64,000 bases of DNA, from the NCBI GenBank assembly GCA_963704815.1, contig CAVPHU010000001.1, forward strand, positions 1,364,001 to 1,428,000. The letters are read 5' to 3'. The notes beneath the pieces were generated by a model that searched no databases, had not been told where the DNA came from, and saw only the letters and a program-made list of their open reading frames with translations. The stretch comes from DATKWD01 sp963704815. GTDB taxonomy: Bacteria > Actinomycetota > Acidimicrobiia > Acidimicrobiales > Salinilacustritrichaceae. Positions 33,239-43,864 of this stretch are shown here, piece after piece; position 1 is the stretch's first letter, and every line of letters starts with the position of its first letter. Position numbers and translations under genes: made by a program.

Positions 33239-36218
33239 CTACTCGGTCAGACCACTGCGAACCTCGGCGTCGAGCAACCGCTCGCGGGCGTCGGGATCGA
33301 GCGGCCGGATCCGAGAGCCCTCGGTGTCGTCCTTGGTCACGTGCAGCACCGTGTCGACGTACTCGGCCACCGGCCGGAGGTGCGAGATGAGACCCACCAT
33401 CTTGCCGCCGCCCGCCACCCCTCCCAGGGTCTCGAGCGCCGCGTCGAGCGCGGCTGCATCGAGGCTGCCGAAGCCCTCGTCGACGAACACCGCGTCGAGT
33501 TGGCCCCCGCCGCGAGAGGCGATCTCGACGAGCGCGAGGGCCAGCGCCAGGGCCGCCTGGAAGCGCTCGCCTCCCGACAGGGCGTCAGGCGGCCTGACCT
33601 CGCCCGACGCGATGTTGGCCACGCCGAAGTCGGCGACGAAACCGTGACGACCGTTGCTGATGGTCTTGAGTCGACGGCTGGCCTCGGCGAGGAGCTCTCG
33701 CTCGCGAGCTCCCACGAGATGGTCGATGAATCGGCCGGCGCTTGCCGGCAGGGCCTCCTCCACGATCGACAGGTTGGCGACGAGTGGGCCGACCACGACC
33801 AGCACCGCGTCGACCCCCTTGGCTTCGTCGCGACGGGCCTCGGCCTCGGTCACGGCTCCATCGAGCACCCCGATCAGGCTGCGGGCATCGGCGGCCATGG
33901 TGCGGAGCTCATCGACGCTCGCCACGTCGACACTCGCCAGCGCCGCGCCGAGACGGAGGTCCCATGCATCGAGCTCAGCCCGACGCGCCTCGGCGACACC
34001 TGCTCCGACGTCGACGATCTCGTCGCAGCGGACCAGCGCGGCTCGGACCGAGGACACCGTCTCGGCGAGGTCGGTGGTCTTCACACCCTCGGCGAGTACA
34101 GGAGGCTCGAGCACCAGGGCGTTGCCGTCGACCTCCTCGGCCAACTCGCGAACGACGTCGACGGCCTGCACGTGGCCGCGGACTCGGTTCAGCGCGGCCA
34201 TCGCGGGCGCGGTGACCCTCTCGCCGGCGTCGGTCGTGACGGCCACGACGCCGGCGGCTGCGTCACGCTCCTGGGCTCGCGCCACGTCGAGCAGACGGCC
34301 GAGGTCGGCCGTCTGGTCGACGACCTGCTCGATCGAGGAGCGAGTCGCGTCCAACGCTTCGACGGTCGACTCGGCGATGTCGACGAGGTCGGACCATGCC
34401 GACGGAAGCGCGTCGACGCAGGCTGCGACGGTGGCCAGGTCGTCGGCAACCTCGGTTCGACCCTTCTCGATCGCCGCCACCTGCTGGAGGCGGGCCGCTT
34501 GCTGCTGTGCGTGCTCCGCAACGGTGCTCGAACGCGCATCGACGGCGGCTCGCCGCTCGGCTTCGGCGTGCGCGACTGCCGTCTCGGCGTCGCCGACGTC
34601 GGGGACCTCGAGTGCAGCCAGCGCTGCGGCATGTTGCCGCGTGGTCCTCGGTGGCCCGCTCGTGGGCGTCGCGGGCCTTGGCGAGGGCTACTGCGGCCAG
34701 CTGCGTTGCGGTTTCGGCCTCGCGGAGCGCTCGACCGGTGTCGCGTTCGTGCTGGCGGGACCGCCGGGCCCGTTCGTTCGCCTCGTCGAGATCGGGGACC
34801 TCGAGTGGCTTGAATCCGACCTCGAGGGGGCGTTGACACACGGGACACGGGTCGCCGGGTCCGTGCCCGTGGGACACCGCGGCGGCAGCGTGGCGCTGCT
34901 TCAGCGCGTCGACCTCCGCTTCGTGCTGCACCACTTCGTCGGCGGCCCAGGCGTGGCTGTCGGCGGCGGCGAGCCGCCGGGCGTCCGCGTCCTGCTGGGC
35001 CTGTGTGCTCGCCGCGACGTCGGCTTCGGTCTTCGCCACAGTCGCGGCGAGGTCGGCGACTCGATGCTCGGCCTCGGCCGCCGCGCGGGCCTGACGGTGG
35101 GCTTCGTCGCGCCACGTCATCGCGGCTCGCAGGGTTTCGTCGGCTTCGTCGACCGCACGTTCGAACGGGGCCAGCGCAGCGTCGTCGACGGGCTCGCCGA
35201 GCGACGACTCCACCTCATCGAGCTCGGCGCGCCGGTTGATCGCGCGGGCGAGGGCTGCCACCGCACCGGTGAGGTCGCCGGTCGCCCTGATGGCGGCGTC
35301 GCGATCGGCGAACCCCGCGAGCAGATCGGTCTGTTGCGTCGACAGCTCGACGATCTCGGCGGCCGCGCTCGACTCGGCGGCCTCGGCCTCGGCGCGCTCG
35401 GCGAGCAGCGCCTCGCCCTGCTCCTGGGCTCGCTCGAGCTCGCCCACTGCCGGAGAGGCATCATCGGGGACCGCCGACAGGGCCTTGGCGAGGCGCTCGA
35501 CGAGATCGCGCTGCCCGAGGTGGGCCAAGGCCTCGTCGGCTTCGGCCAGGGCGTCGGTGCTGGTCTCGTGCGCGACCGTGGCGGCGACGAGACGCTCGCG
35601 GGCGGCCGCGAGGTCGGCGTCGGGGTCGCTCGGCAGGTGGCGACGTCGGTCCTCGTGGACGGCCAGCCTCTCGGACCACTCGGCCCGTTGCAGATGCGCG
35701 AGCTCGCGCACCCGCTCGAGCTCGTCGAGACCGAAGATCGACCGCAGGATCTTGTTGCGCTCGGTCGCCTTCGCCGTGAGGAGTTCGTCGAACCGGCCCT
35801 GCGGCATGACCACGGCCCTCGTGAACTGATCGTGGGTCAGCCCGACGATCTCGCTGATGCGATTGCTGACCGGCGTGGCGTGGTCGACGTGCTCGCCCGT
35901 GGTCAGGCCGACGAGGCGATCGACGGGGGCCGACGCGTTGCGGTGCCGGGTGCGGGTGACCTCCCACTCGTCGCCCCCGCTGGAGAAGCGCAGGCGGATC
36001 GTCATGGTGTTCTGCCCGTCGGCGATGAGCTCGGCCAGGCTGGCTCCGCCGCTCCACGTTTTCTTTGCGTAGAGCGCGAGGCTCAGCGCCTCGATGATCG
36101 TCGATTTGCCGGCCCCGGTGTCGCCGATGATGGCGAAGAGGTCGTAGGTGGAGAAATCGATCTCGGCGTGACCCCGATAGGAACGGAGGCCCGAGAACTC
36201 GAGGTGGATGGGTCGCAT
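33239..36218 (-). CDS. sbcC: SbcC/Rad50-type nuclease ATPase (one-base frameshift)
   Basis: SMC-like ATPase subunit of the SbcCD (Mre11-Rad50) DNA-end processing complex. From ATG 36218: HLEFSGLRSYRG, Walker A IIGDTGAGKSTIIEAL, a long coiled-coil region with the zinc hook CPVC at about residues 458-461, more coiled coil, then signature LSGGERFQAALALALAL and Walker B AVFVDEGFGSLD. The frame breaks at about 34637 (CACGCGGCAAC, one extra base) after EDHAA; the rest continues to TE at 33239. The repaired protein has 992 residues, a normal size. Starts within the sbcD stop (TGATG). Confidence 0.92.
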
Positions 36219-37508
36219 CAGTCGTCGACGAGGTCGGCGTACTGCGTGGCCTCGGCGAGGTGCGGCACCTCGTCGCCGAGGGCAGCGGCGTGGAACTCGT
36301 CGAACAGCGTCACCACCCGCTCGGGGTCGGCAGGGGTGTCGCCAACGGTGTTGAGCAGCTTGGCGCCCTCGGTCGAGGCGAGCCAGGTGCGGAACGTCTC
36401 GGGGATCGACGGTGGTGCGTCGTCGCGCTCGGCGACCTGGGCGTCGGCCAGTGCCACGTGAGGTCGCCGGCCGTCGATGACCGACACGACCGAGGCGTCG
36501 GGCAAGGCGTCGGCGACGTGCGCGGCGAGCGACTCGTGCTCGTCGACCGGGTCGCCGAGCGCGAGGGTCGGTTCGGGCAGGACGGTGACTTCGACGATCG
36601 CATCGCCGAGGTCGGACGCCAGCCCCGCGAGCGCAGACAGCGGTTCGCGCACGCGGCGGAGCCGCCGCGCCGCCGTGAGCTCGTGCGTGGCGATCTGCGC
36701 TGGACGGCCCGGTTCGAGGTCGACGACCACGACCTGCTTGGTCTCGCCCTCCTCGCCGAAGTCGACTTCGAGGATCGAACCGGCGTAGCGGCCCCGGCCA
36801 CCGCGCGACCGGCTGCGGCACGTGGATGTGGCCGAACGCCAGGTAGCCGAACTCGGGTCCGAGGTGGGTCGGGTCGGTGGCGTAGTTGGTCGACACGTGG
36901 ATCTCGCGCTCGGAGGAGGTCCGGGCGCCGGTGACGTGGAGATGGGATGCGAAGACCGCGACCTCGCGGGCCGGGTCGAACCCGTCGAAGCACGCGGCCG
37001 ACAGGTGCCCGATGATCTTGCGCACGTTGTCGGTGTACGCCGCGTTCGGTTCGACGAAGTCGGCGAACTCCTGTAACACCCGATTGGCGTGCACGAACGG
37101 CAGCACGGCGAGTCGCAGGTCGATGCCGGCCGCGGTCGGGAACATGGAGACCGCGCCCTTCTCGGGCAGCGATGGTCGGGAGTGGACGGTGATGCGCTCG
37201 TCGTCGAGGGCTTCGTCGAGCACGTCCAGCACGACGGCGCTGTCGTGGTTGCCGGCGATCAGCACGACCGGCGCGACCTCGGCGAGTGATCGCAGGGCGC
37301 GGATGGCCCGACCGAACTCGAGCATCGGCGGGCGGTGACCGTCGAACAGATCGCCGGTGTGCAGAATGAGGTCGGGCTGCTGCGCCTCGGCGACGGCGAC
37401 GATCTCGGCGATGGCTGCGTCGTGGTCGTCGGCTCGCGAGTGGTTGCGGACACTGACGCCGAGGTGCCAGTCGGAGGTGTGGAGGATGCGGGCGGCGCCG
37501 GCCGGCAT
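36218..37508 (-). CDS. sbcD: SbcD/Mre11-type exonuclease (one-base frameshift)
   Basis: Metallophosphoesterase nuclease partner of SbcC. From ATG 37508: LHTSDWHLG, LILHTGDLFDGH, LIAGNHDS and FGHIHVPQP are the phosphodiesterase motifs I-V, all intact. After PQPVAR the family sequence resumes in the next frame with RGRYAGSILEVDFGEEG and continues to the C-terminal capping domain. One extra base around 36802-36808 (GTCGCGCGG) accounts for the break; the repaired length is 429. The start codon overlaps the herA stop and the stop overlaps the sbcC start (TGATG in both cases). Confidence 0.92.
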
Positions 37509-39446
37509 CACATCCCCTCCAGCAGCGAACGGGCGTCGGCGTCGTCTTCGGGGCGGGCCAGCACCTCGGCGTGACGGGTCGCATACGGCGGGAACGGGAA
37601 CCGGATCGGCACCGGTGCCGGGAGCAGGGGTTGGGAGGTGATCATCGTGCCCGGGGCGATGATCTGCGCCCGCGCCCGCATCTCGGCCGGCAGGAAGCCC
37701 AACTCGGCGGCCTCGGATGCCTTGATCTGGCCGACGACCTCGAGTGCGGCGTTGTTGGTGATGTCGCGGTCGACGCCCGATGGATTCTGTTGGGCGCCGA
37801 TGAGCACGACGCCGAGGCTCCGCCCGCGGGCGGCGATGTCGACGAGCAGGCTCTTGATGGGCGAGGTGCCCTGACGGGGTGCGTACTTGTTGAGCTCGTC
37901 GAGCACGACGAAGGTCTTGCCCGGCGACGTCGAGTCCTCGTGTTGCTCCCACACCCCGGCGAGCACCGATGCGACGACGAAGCGCTGGGCGTCGGCGTGC
38001 AGGGCATGCACGTCGACCACGGTGAGGGTGTCGGACAGCTCGACCTCGACGAGACCGGAGCGGACGAGGCGACGCAGCCGCGGTGCCGACTTCCAGAGTC
38101 GCCGCGAGAACGCCTGGCAGGTGCCCTGGGCCACACCGCCGACCCACGCGGGGTCGTAGGTGGCCTCGTTCGGGTCGGTGACCTTTCCGGCCACGAAATC
38201 GACCAGATCGTCGAAGGTCTCGCAGACGACCCCGTCGGAGACCGGACGGGGTGACTTGGTGCGTGCGGTTCGGCGGGCGGACTCCCAGGTGTGGCCGACC
38301 TGCTCGCCGATCGTCGCCGGATCGACCAGGACGACGCGGCCGCCCGTGTCGCCGGCCACGGGGTACATCCAGCGCAGCAGCTGGACGCGCACGACCTGTT
38401 CGATGAAGGAGATCTGTCCCTTCTCGAGGTCGTCGAAGACGAACTCGAGCAGTCCCCGTTCGATGAAGGCCCTGGGTGACCACCCGTACGCGTGGGTCTC
38501 GGACCGGTCGCGCACCGCGAGGTCGGGAACCGGCGTGGTGTCGGGTGGGGCGTCCTCGGCGGGTGCGAAGACGCCGAGATGGGTGAAGGGCTGCGGGTCG
38601 TCGACCTGAAGCGCGCTCCACTGCTCGCTGCGCCTCGGTCGCCGTCTCGCTGGTGCCGAAGAACACGTTGCTCTTCTTGTCGAGGAGGCAGAGGTCGGAC
38701 CCCTTGACCGAGAACAGCAGGGCACGGTCGTGGCTGTTGCCCTGGCGGGCCGTCATGCCCCACTCGGTCTCGAAGAGCATGTAGAGCAGGAACAGGGCGT
38801 AGCTCGTCTTGGTGGCGACGCCGGACTTGCCCGAGATCGACGCATGTGCGCCACGATCGCCGTTCAGGAAGCTGTAGGGCAGGTGGACGAGGTCGCCGTT
38901 CATGTCGAGCCCGATGGGGATGCGCTCGTGCTCGTCCATCTTGTCGAGGAACAGGGCTCGACGACGGTGGGTTCCGGTGGCGATCCAGACCGCGGCGCCC
39001 GACGATGGCGGCAGGTACTGCTCGGGGTGGGTGCGGATCCAGGTGACGTCGGCGCGCCGGTAGCGCTGGCCAGGCAGCGTGGCCGCCGCCAGACGAGCGG
39101 TGTCGGTTGCCGTCTCGGCCCCTTCGACGAGGCCGGCAACCTCGGTGACGATGCCGTAGTGAAAGAGGCTCGAACCGTCGACGAGGCGTTGGGCGGCCAC
39201 GACGAAGGTGTCGAGCGTGAGATCGGTGAGCGGGTCGACGAGGATCTGCGCGGTTCGGGTTGACGCCTCGGTGGATGCGTCGACCAAGCCGACCGGATCG
39301 GCCAGGGGGATGTCGTCGAGGCCGTCGAGGTGGTTCCGGCGGCTCTCGGGGTCGATCTCCCCCGGCGGTCGGATGGGGCTCAACTCGGTCTCACCGGATG
39401 GCCCGGGCGAGGTGGCGTCGGGAGGGTCCACCGTCGGGTCGGTCAT
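37508..39446 (-). CDS. HerA-like DNA translocase ATPase (one-base frameshift)
   Basis: A FtsK/HerA-type ATPase. From ATG 39446: an N-terminal beta-rich region (HAS-barrel-like), then Walker A ISGKSGVATKTSYAL, and in the second frame Walker B TFVVLDELNKYAP, followed by LLVDIAARGRSLGVVLIGAQQNPSGVD with the sensor Gln. The frame switches between SETATEAQ and LQVDDPQPF; one extra base at about 38610-38630 explains it and gives 645 residues. HerA hexamers drive DNA for the NurA nuclease, whose gene directly precedes and overlaps this one (ATGA). This subgroup's Walker A (GKSGVATKTS) is a variant of GxxGxGKS. Confidence 0.85.
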
Positions 39447-40396
39447 CGGGCCAACCCTGCCACGACCGCTTCGCGAGCGGCGCGGACGGCGAGATCGACC
39501 GGGCCCAGCAGGTGCGAGAGGTGGCCCTCGAGGTTGCGAACCGGGGTCAGGTTCACCGGGGCGCGGGGGTCGCGGTGCGCCTGGCCGGCGTAAGCCGGGA
39601 GCAACGCCGAGAGCGCCGAGGCCCGGTCGGCGACCCGGTCGAGTCCGGCACTCGTGGGGAACTCGAGGCGCACGATGCCACCCCACGGCGAGGAGCCCCG
39701 CCCCGGCTGACCCACCCGGGCGTAGCACGTGTAGCGGTCAGAACCGATGGCGTACACCGGGGTCCGGCCACCGACCGGCAGGCCGGGCACCGCGGCATGG
39801 GCGGCTTCGGGAAGCAGGCGGCGGTGGTGTGACTTCACGTAGCCGGTGACGAGTTCGTGGAGGCTCCGCACGAAGTTGAGCGGGCCGTCGAGGACGACGT
39901 TCCACCCGACACCAGCCGCATCGAGCGCGAGCGCCCCCTCGGCCGATCGCATCTGGTTCTGGAGGACCTGGAGCAGCTTGGCGGGGTCGTCGGCCGCCGA
40001 CGACCGCGATCGCCACTCGTAGCCACTGGGATGCGAGAGGTCGGCGGTGTGGCCGGCACCCCAGATCGCCAGCCGTCCGATGCGGATGCCCTGGTAGGCC
40101 GCCGGCTGGCCAGGTGTGATGGTGACCGCGCCGACCGCGTAGGCGCCGAGCAGGCCAGGGACTCGCTCGCCGTCGGCCGGTCGCTCGGCCCACAACGAGA
40201 GCTCGACCCGGCGCCGGCCATCGACGAAACACAGTGGCATCGGACGGGCTTCGGTCGGGCTGACGACGTGATCGGCGCCGCCCTCGGCACGCTCGACGGC
40301 CTCGGTCCCGTCGAGGTCGAAGGCCGCCGGCGCGCCATAGGACGGATCCCAGGCTTCGGCGTACACCCGCCAGTTGTCGTCGACGATCACCATCAC
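39443..40396 (-). CDS. NurA-like nuclease
   Basis: A 317-residue protein. Two acidic motifs expected of NurA are visible: CFVDGRRRVEL (first metal aspartate) near residue 58 and VVLDGPLNFVR (the DG-L motif) near residue 170; the C-terminal part holds YAIGSDRYTCYAR and WGGIVRLEFP with further candidate acidic residues. Its position directly in front of and overlapping a HerA gene supports the assignment, since NurA and HerA form one complex that resects DNA ends. Identification is by motif and context; overall similarity to archaeal NurA is low. First gene of the nurA-herA-sbcD-sbcC unit. Confidence 0.72.
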   Translation of the reverse strand: MMVIVDDNWRVYAEAWDPSYGAPAAFDLDGTEAVERAEGGADHVVSPTEARPMPLCFVDGRRRVELSLWAERPADGERVPGLLGAYAVGAVTITPGQPAAYQGIRIGRLAIWGAGHTADLSHPSGYEWRSRSSAADDPAKLLQVLQNQMRSAEGALALDAAGVGWNVVLDGPLNFVRSLHELVTGYVKSHHRRLLPEAAHAAVPGLPVGGRTPVYAIGSDRYTCYARVGQPGRGSSPWGGIVRLEFPTSAGLDRVADRASALSALLPAYAGQAHRDPRAPVNLTPVRNLEGHLSHLLGPVDLAVRAAREAVVAGLAR

Positions 40397-40441
40397 CGCT
40401 CACCGTATCGACGGGGAGTGACAGCTTCGGGGAGCCGGCAG

Positions 40442-41279
40442 TCAGCGAGTGCCGCGGGTCTGCCCCTCGACGCCGACCGAGTCGAGCACCGTCGCCCGTC
40501 GTCGTTGTGGCTGTGGGTGAACCCGAGCTCCCGTTCGGTGGCGATCGTCTCGTCGGACGCGGAAGGCCAGGACGTAGGCCCGGCGGAAGCCGTCGGTGGT
40601 GTTGCCGCCCGATCCGTGCAGCACCCGCTCGTTGTGCACGGTCACGTCACCGCGCCGGATCGGGGATCGGCACGACCTCGTCGTCGGCGCAGCAGTTCGG
40701 TGCCGAGTGCATGAGACGTACCTCGGTCGACCGAACTGCGGGACGTGGGGCCGCAGTGACGCCTCGTCGACGGTCGACGGGACGAACCGCATGCAGCCGT
40801 TGTCGAGGGTCGAGTCGTCGATGGCCAGCCAGACGGTGGCGGTGCGGGTGTCGGGGGTCTCGGGCCAGTAGGCCATGTCCTGGTGCCAGGCGAACACGGC
40901 ATCGGTCTTGTGGGGCTGCTTCGCCAGCAGTTGGTCGTAGTCGAGCTCCATGCCGGGGCCGCAGAGCTGGTCGGCGACCGACGCAGCCCGGCGCTCGAAC
41001 ACGTTGCCCTGCCAGGCGGGGTGGTAGCGTCCGGGGCAGCATGACGTTGACAATCGAGAAGTCGTCGGGTTCACGCCCGTAGTCGCCGGCCATGTCGCAG
41101 TAGTCCTTGCCGGGGACCTCGATCTCGCGTCGGAGGAAGCGGTCGTAGACCACCTCGAGCTCGGCGACCTCGGCCTCGGTCAGCAGCCCGGGGAGGTGGA
41201 CGAAGCCGCGGGCGACGAAGTGGGCCTTCTGCCCGTCGGTGACGCGGAACGCGTCCTCGTCACCAACGATCGTGGACAT
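40442..41279 (-). pseudogene. Phytanoyl-CoA dioxygenase (PhyH) family gene, several frame breaks
   Basis: An Fe(II)/2-oxoglutarate oxygenase. From ATG 41279: QKAHFVARGFVHLPGLLTEAE, then a shift to NVFERRAASVADQLCGPG and AVFAWHQDMAYWPETPD (iron ligands HxD), then LRPHVPQ, a segment in the first frame (CCADDEVVPIP), back to RRGDVTVHNERVLHGSGGN (iron His and region of the Arg), and near the end a third frame (ETIATERELGFTHSHND). At least four small indels in 840 bases are needed, more than in any neighbour, so either local sequence quality is poor or the gene is decaying. Net length fits a normal 279-codon gene. It overlaps the aldo/keto reductase gene by 20 bases. Confidence 0.7.
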
Positions 41280-42246
41280 GGGCCTTGACCTGGCGCTCGT
41301 AGACGTGGCGGGCGGCCGCCAACGTCTGCTCGTCGATCGCCGAAAGATCCGATGCCGCGGCATTGGCAACGGCCTGCTCGGCGTTGCGGGCGCCGGGGAT
41401 CACCGTCGACACCTCGTCGAAGGCAAGGATCCACCGCAGGGCGAACTGCGCCATGGACGCGCCGGCCGGCACCAGGCTTCGGATCTCCTCGACGGCGGCG
41501 AGACCGACGGCGAATGGCACCCCCGAGAACGTCTCGCCGACGTCGAACGCCTCACCGTGGCGGTTGTAGGAGCGATGATCGTCGTCGGCGAACGCGGTGT
41601 CGGCCTTCATCTTCCCCGTGAGCAGGCCACTCGCCAGGGGCACCCGGGCGATGATTCCGACGTCACGTCGCGCCGCTTCGGCGAAGAAGTCCGACCCGGG
41701 TCGCTGCCGGAACAGGTTGAAGATGATCTGGACGGTTTCGACGGTCGGCCGCTGGATTGCGCGAAGCGCTTCGTCGATCCGCTCGACACTCACGCCGTGA
41801 TGGAGGATCTTGCCGCGGCGCACCAGATCGTCGAGCCCGTCGAACACGGCGTCGTCGTCGTAGACCGCGGAGGGCGGGCAGTGCAGTTGCACCAGGTCGA
41901 GCGCATCGACCTCGAGGTTGGCGAGACTCCGGTCGACGAAGCCCTCGAGGGCTTCAGGCGTGTACGCCCCGGCAACGTGCGGATCGAGGCGACGCCCGGC
42001 CTTGGTGGCCACCACCACGTCCGCGTCGGGATGCTCTCGCCGGAACCGGGCGATCAACCGTTCGGAGCGACCATCGCCGTAGACGTCGGCGGTGTCGATG
42101 AAGGTGACCCCGGCTTCGACCGCCGCGTGCAGGGCGCCGACGGCATCGTCGTCGTCGACCCGGCCCCAGTCGGCACCGATGGCCCACGCGCCGAACCCGA
42201 CTTCGGAGACCTCGAAGCCTGTCTTCCCCAGGGGCCGTCGGTGCAT
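41260..42246 (-). CDS. Aldo/keto reductase
   Basis: A 328-residue NAD(P)H-dependent oxidoreductase from ATG 42246. The catalytic tetrad region is intact: FIDTADVYGDGRSE (Asp and Tyr), VVATKAGRR (Lys) and LVQLHCPP (His); the C-terminal cofactor segment is VSTVIPGARNAEQ. It belongs to the branch containing YajO/L-fucose-type dehydrogenases. Placed downstream of a sugar ABC transporter on the same strand, it probably oxidises or reduces the imported sugar; that is inference. Confidence 0.9.
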   Translation of the reverse strand: MHRRPLGKTGFEVSEVGFGAWAIGADWGRVDDDDAVGALHAAVEAGVTFIDTADVYGDGRSERLIARFRREHPDADVVVATKAGRRLDPHVAGAYTPEALEGFVDRSLANLEVDALDLVQLHCPPSAVYDDDAVFDGLDDLVRRGKILHHGVSVERIDEALRAIQRPTVETVQIIFNLFRQRPGSDFFAEAARRDVGIIARVPLASGLLTGKMKADTAFADDDHRSYNRHGEAFDVGETFSGVPFAVGLAAVEEIRSLVPAGASMAQFALRWILAFDEVSTVIPGARNAEQAVANAAASDLSAIDEQTLAAARHVYERQVKAHVHDRW

Positions 42247-42287
42247 CACTCGCTCCTCGTCAGTTGTGGCCGTTCGGCCGACCCCGG

Positions 42288-42587
42288 TCAGCTCGGTCGG
42301 TACTCCTCGACGTAGTAGGTGCGCCCCTGACGGCCGCCCCCACCCCACGACGCGATGTCGCAGAGGACGCCGAAACCGACGAACACCCAGCCGAGACCCG
42401 ACACCTCACCGACCGGCGCGTACGCCAGCGCGTAGAAGAGGGTGGCCCACGGGAGGACGAGGAAGCCGAGGAAGCCCGCCCAGAACGAATCGAAGGCGAT
42501 CGACAGGCGGTCGCCGAAGAGCCACCACACGAACAGTGCGAGTCGGGGCGAGAGCCACGAGGCGAATGCAACCAGACAGCAGCCCAT
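42288..42587 (-). CDS. Small membrane protein after the sugar permease
   Basis: A 99-residue protein whose ATG overlaps the permease stop (TGATG). It has three hydrophobic segments (CLVAFASWLSPRLALFVWWLFG, shown partly, WAGFLGFLVLPWATLFYALAY, and GLGWVFVGFGVLCDIASWGG, approximate) and a Gly/Arg/Tyr-rich tail ending YYVEEYRPS. No named family is recognised. Translational coupling suggests that it is made with the transporter. Confidence 0.6.
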   Translation of the reverse strand: MGCCLVAFASWLSPRLALFVWWLFGDRLSIAFDSFWAGFLGFLVLPWATLFYALAYAPVGEVSGLGWVFVGFGVLCDIASWGGGGRQGRTYYVEEYRPS

Positions 42588-43864
42588 CAGACCATCCCCG
42601 CCGCAGCGCGGCCCTTCTTCGACAGCGAGTCGACCAGCACAGCAGCCAGCAACACCAGGCCGGTGACGATGAACTTCGTGCCTGCGGCCAGGCCGAGCAG
42701 GTCCATGCCGTTTCCGACGCTGGCGATGACCAGGGCGCCCAACAGCGCGTTGACCGGGCGGCCACGACCGCCGAACAGGCTCGTGCCGCCGATGACTGCG
42801 GCGGCGATGACCTCGAGGAGCAGGTTGCCGCCGCCGGTGCCGGTGGACACCGAGCGGATCCGCGAGGCGAGGATGATGCCGCCGCTGCCGGCCATGAACC
42901 CCATGATCATGAACACGGCGATCCTGATGCGATCGACGTCGATGCCGGCTCGGCGGGCTGCCTCGGGATTCCCTCCCACCGCGTAGATGTGTCGGCCGAA
43001 CGCGGTTCGGGCGGCGATGAACGACCAGAACACGACGAACACCAGGACGATGATCAGCACGAACGGGACCCCGCGGTCGCGGTTGGCGTACCACACGCCC
43101 CACGCGACGGCCAGGGCCAGGCCACCGATCTGGAGGCCGACGAGCAGCATGGGCTTGGTGGGGAGACCCCTCGAGCGGCGGGCGAACAGGGTGCGGAGCT
43201 GGATGGCCGCGTAGATGGCCACCGCCCCGAGTCCGAGGATCCAGCCGAGCGCGTCGCCCAGGAACGATCCGGCGATGTCGATCACGGTGTCGTCCTGGAT
43301 GCGGACGGTGCCCGAGTTGGAGGCCTCGGTGGTGAGGGTGAGGACGACGCCGCTGTACACGAGCAGACCGGCGAGGGTCACGACGAAGGAGGGAACGCCC
43401 GCTTTGGTGACCAGCAGCCCGGTGATCATCCCGATGATGGTGGTGATGACGAGGGCGGCGCCGATGGCGAGGAACCACGGCCAGCCCGGGTCGTCGGGGC
43501 GCAGCAGCAAGGTCATCACGACGCCGCCGACGGCGCTGACGTAGGCGACCGAGAGATCGATCTCGGCGATGAGCAGCACGAACACCACCCCGACGGCGAT
43601 GGTGGCGATGCCCGACATCTGGAGCAGCAGGTTGGTGAAGTTCCGCGGGGTGATGAACACGTCTTCGGCGATGCCGAACACCAGCAGGATGACGATGAGG
43701 CCGACGATCAGCGGAAGCGATCCGAGATCGCCCGCCTTGACCCGAACCCACCACTGCGTGACGTAGTTCTTCAGGGAGTCGACGCCGTTGGTCGGCGCGG
43801 CCGACCCGGCGACCACGGCGTCGGTCGGATCCGCTGCTGCTTCGGTCGGATCGTTCTCGGGCAT
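42587..43864 (-). CDS. Sugar ABC transporter permease (XylH/RbsC-like)
   Basis: A 425-residue inner-membrane permease of the BPD_transp_2 family, starting ATG 43864 within the ATPase stop. About ten hydrophobic segments; family pieces LLLQMSGIATIAVGVVFVLL, IDLSVAYVSAVGGVV, AFGRHIYAVGGNPEAARRAGI and IGGTSLFGGRGRP are clear. The protein is longer than RbsC because of an extra membrane region, as in XylH. Works with the ATPase and binding protein encoded upstream. Confidence 0.9.
   Translation of the reverse strand: MPENDPTEAAADPTDAVVAGSAAPTNGVDSLKNYVTQWWVRVKAGDLGSLPLIVGLIVILLVFGIAEDVFITPRNFTNLLLQMSGIATIAVGVVFVLLIAEIDLSVAYVSAVGGVVMTLLLRPDDPGWPWFLAIGAALVITTIIGMITGLLVTKAGVPSFVVTLAGLLVYSGVVLTLTTEASNSGTVRIQDDTVIDIAGSFLGDALGWILGLGAVAIYAAIQLRTLFARRSRGLPTKPMLLVGLQIGGLALAVAWGVWYANRDRGVPFVLIIVLVFVVFWSFIAARTAFGRHIYAVGGNPEAARRAGIDVDRIRIAVFMIMGFMAGSGGIILASRIRSVSTGTGGGNLLLEVIAAAVIGGTSLFGGRGRPVNALLGALVIASVGNGMDLLGLAAGTKFIVTGLVLLAAVLVDSLSKKGRAAAGMV

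Noticed and set aside
34263..39728. A single open frame of over 1800 codons on the minus strand
   Set aside because: It is a chance chain: the N-terminal parts of herA, sbcD and sbcC happen to lie in one frame because each gene carries one extra base. Domain order, start/stop overlaps and lengths show three separate genes.
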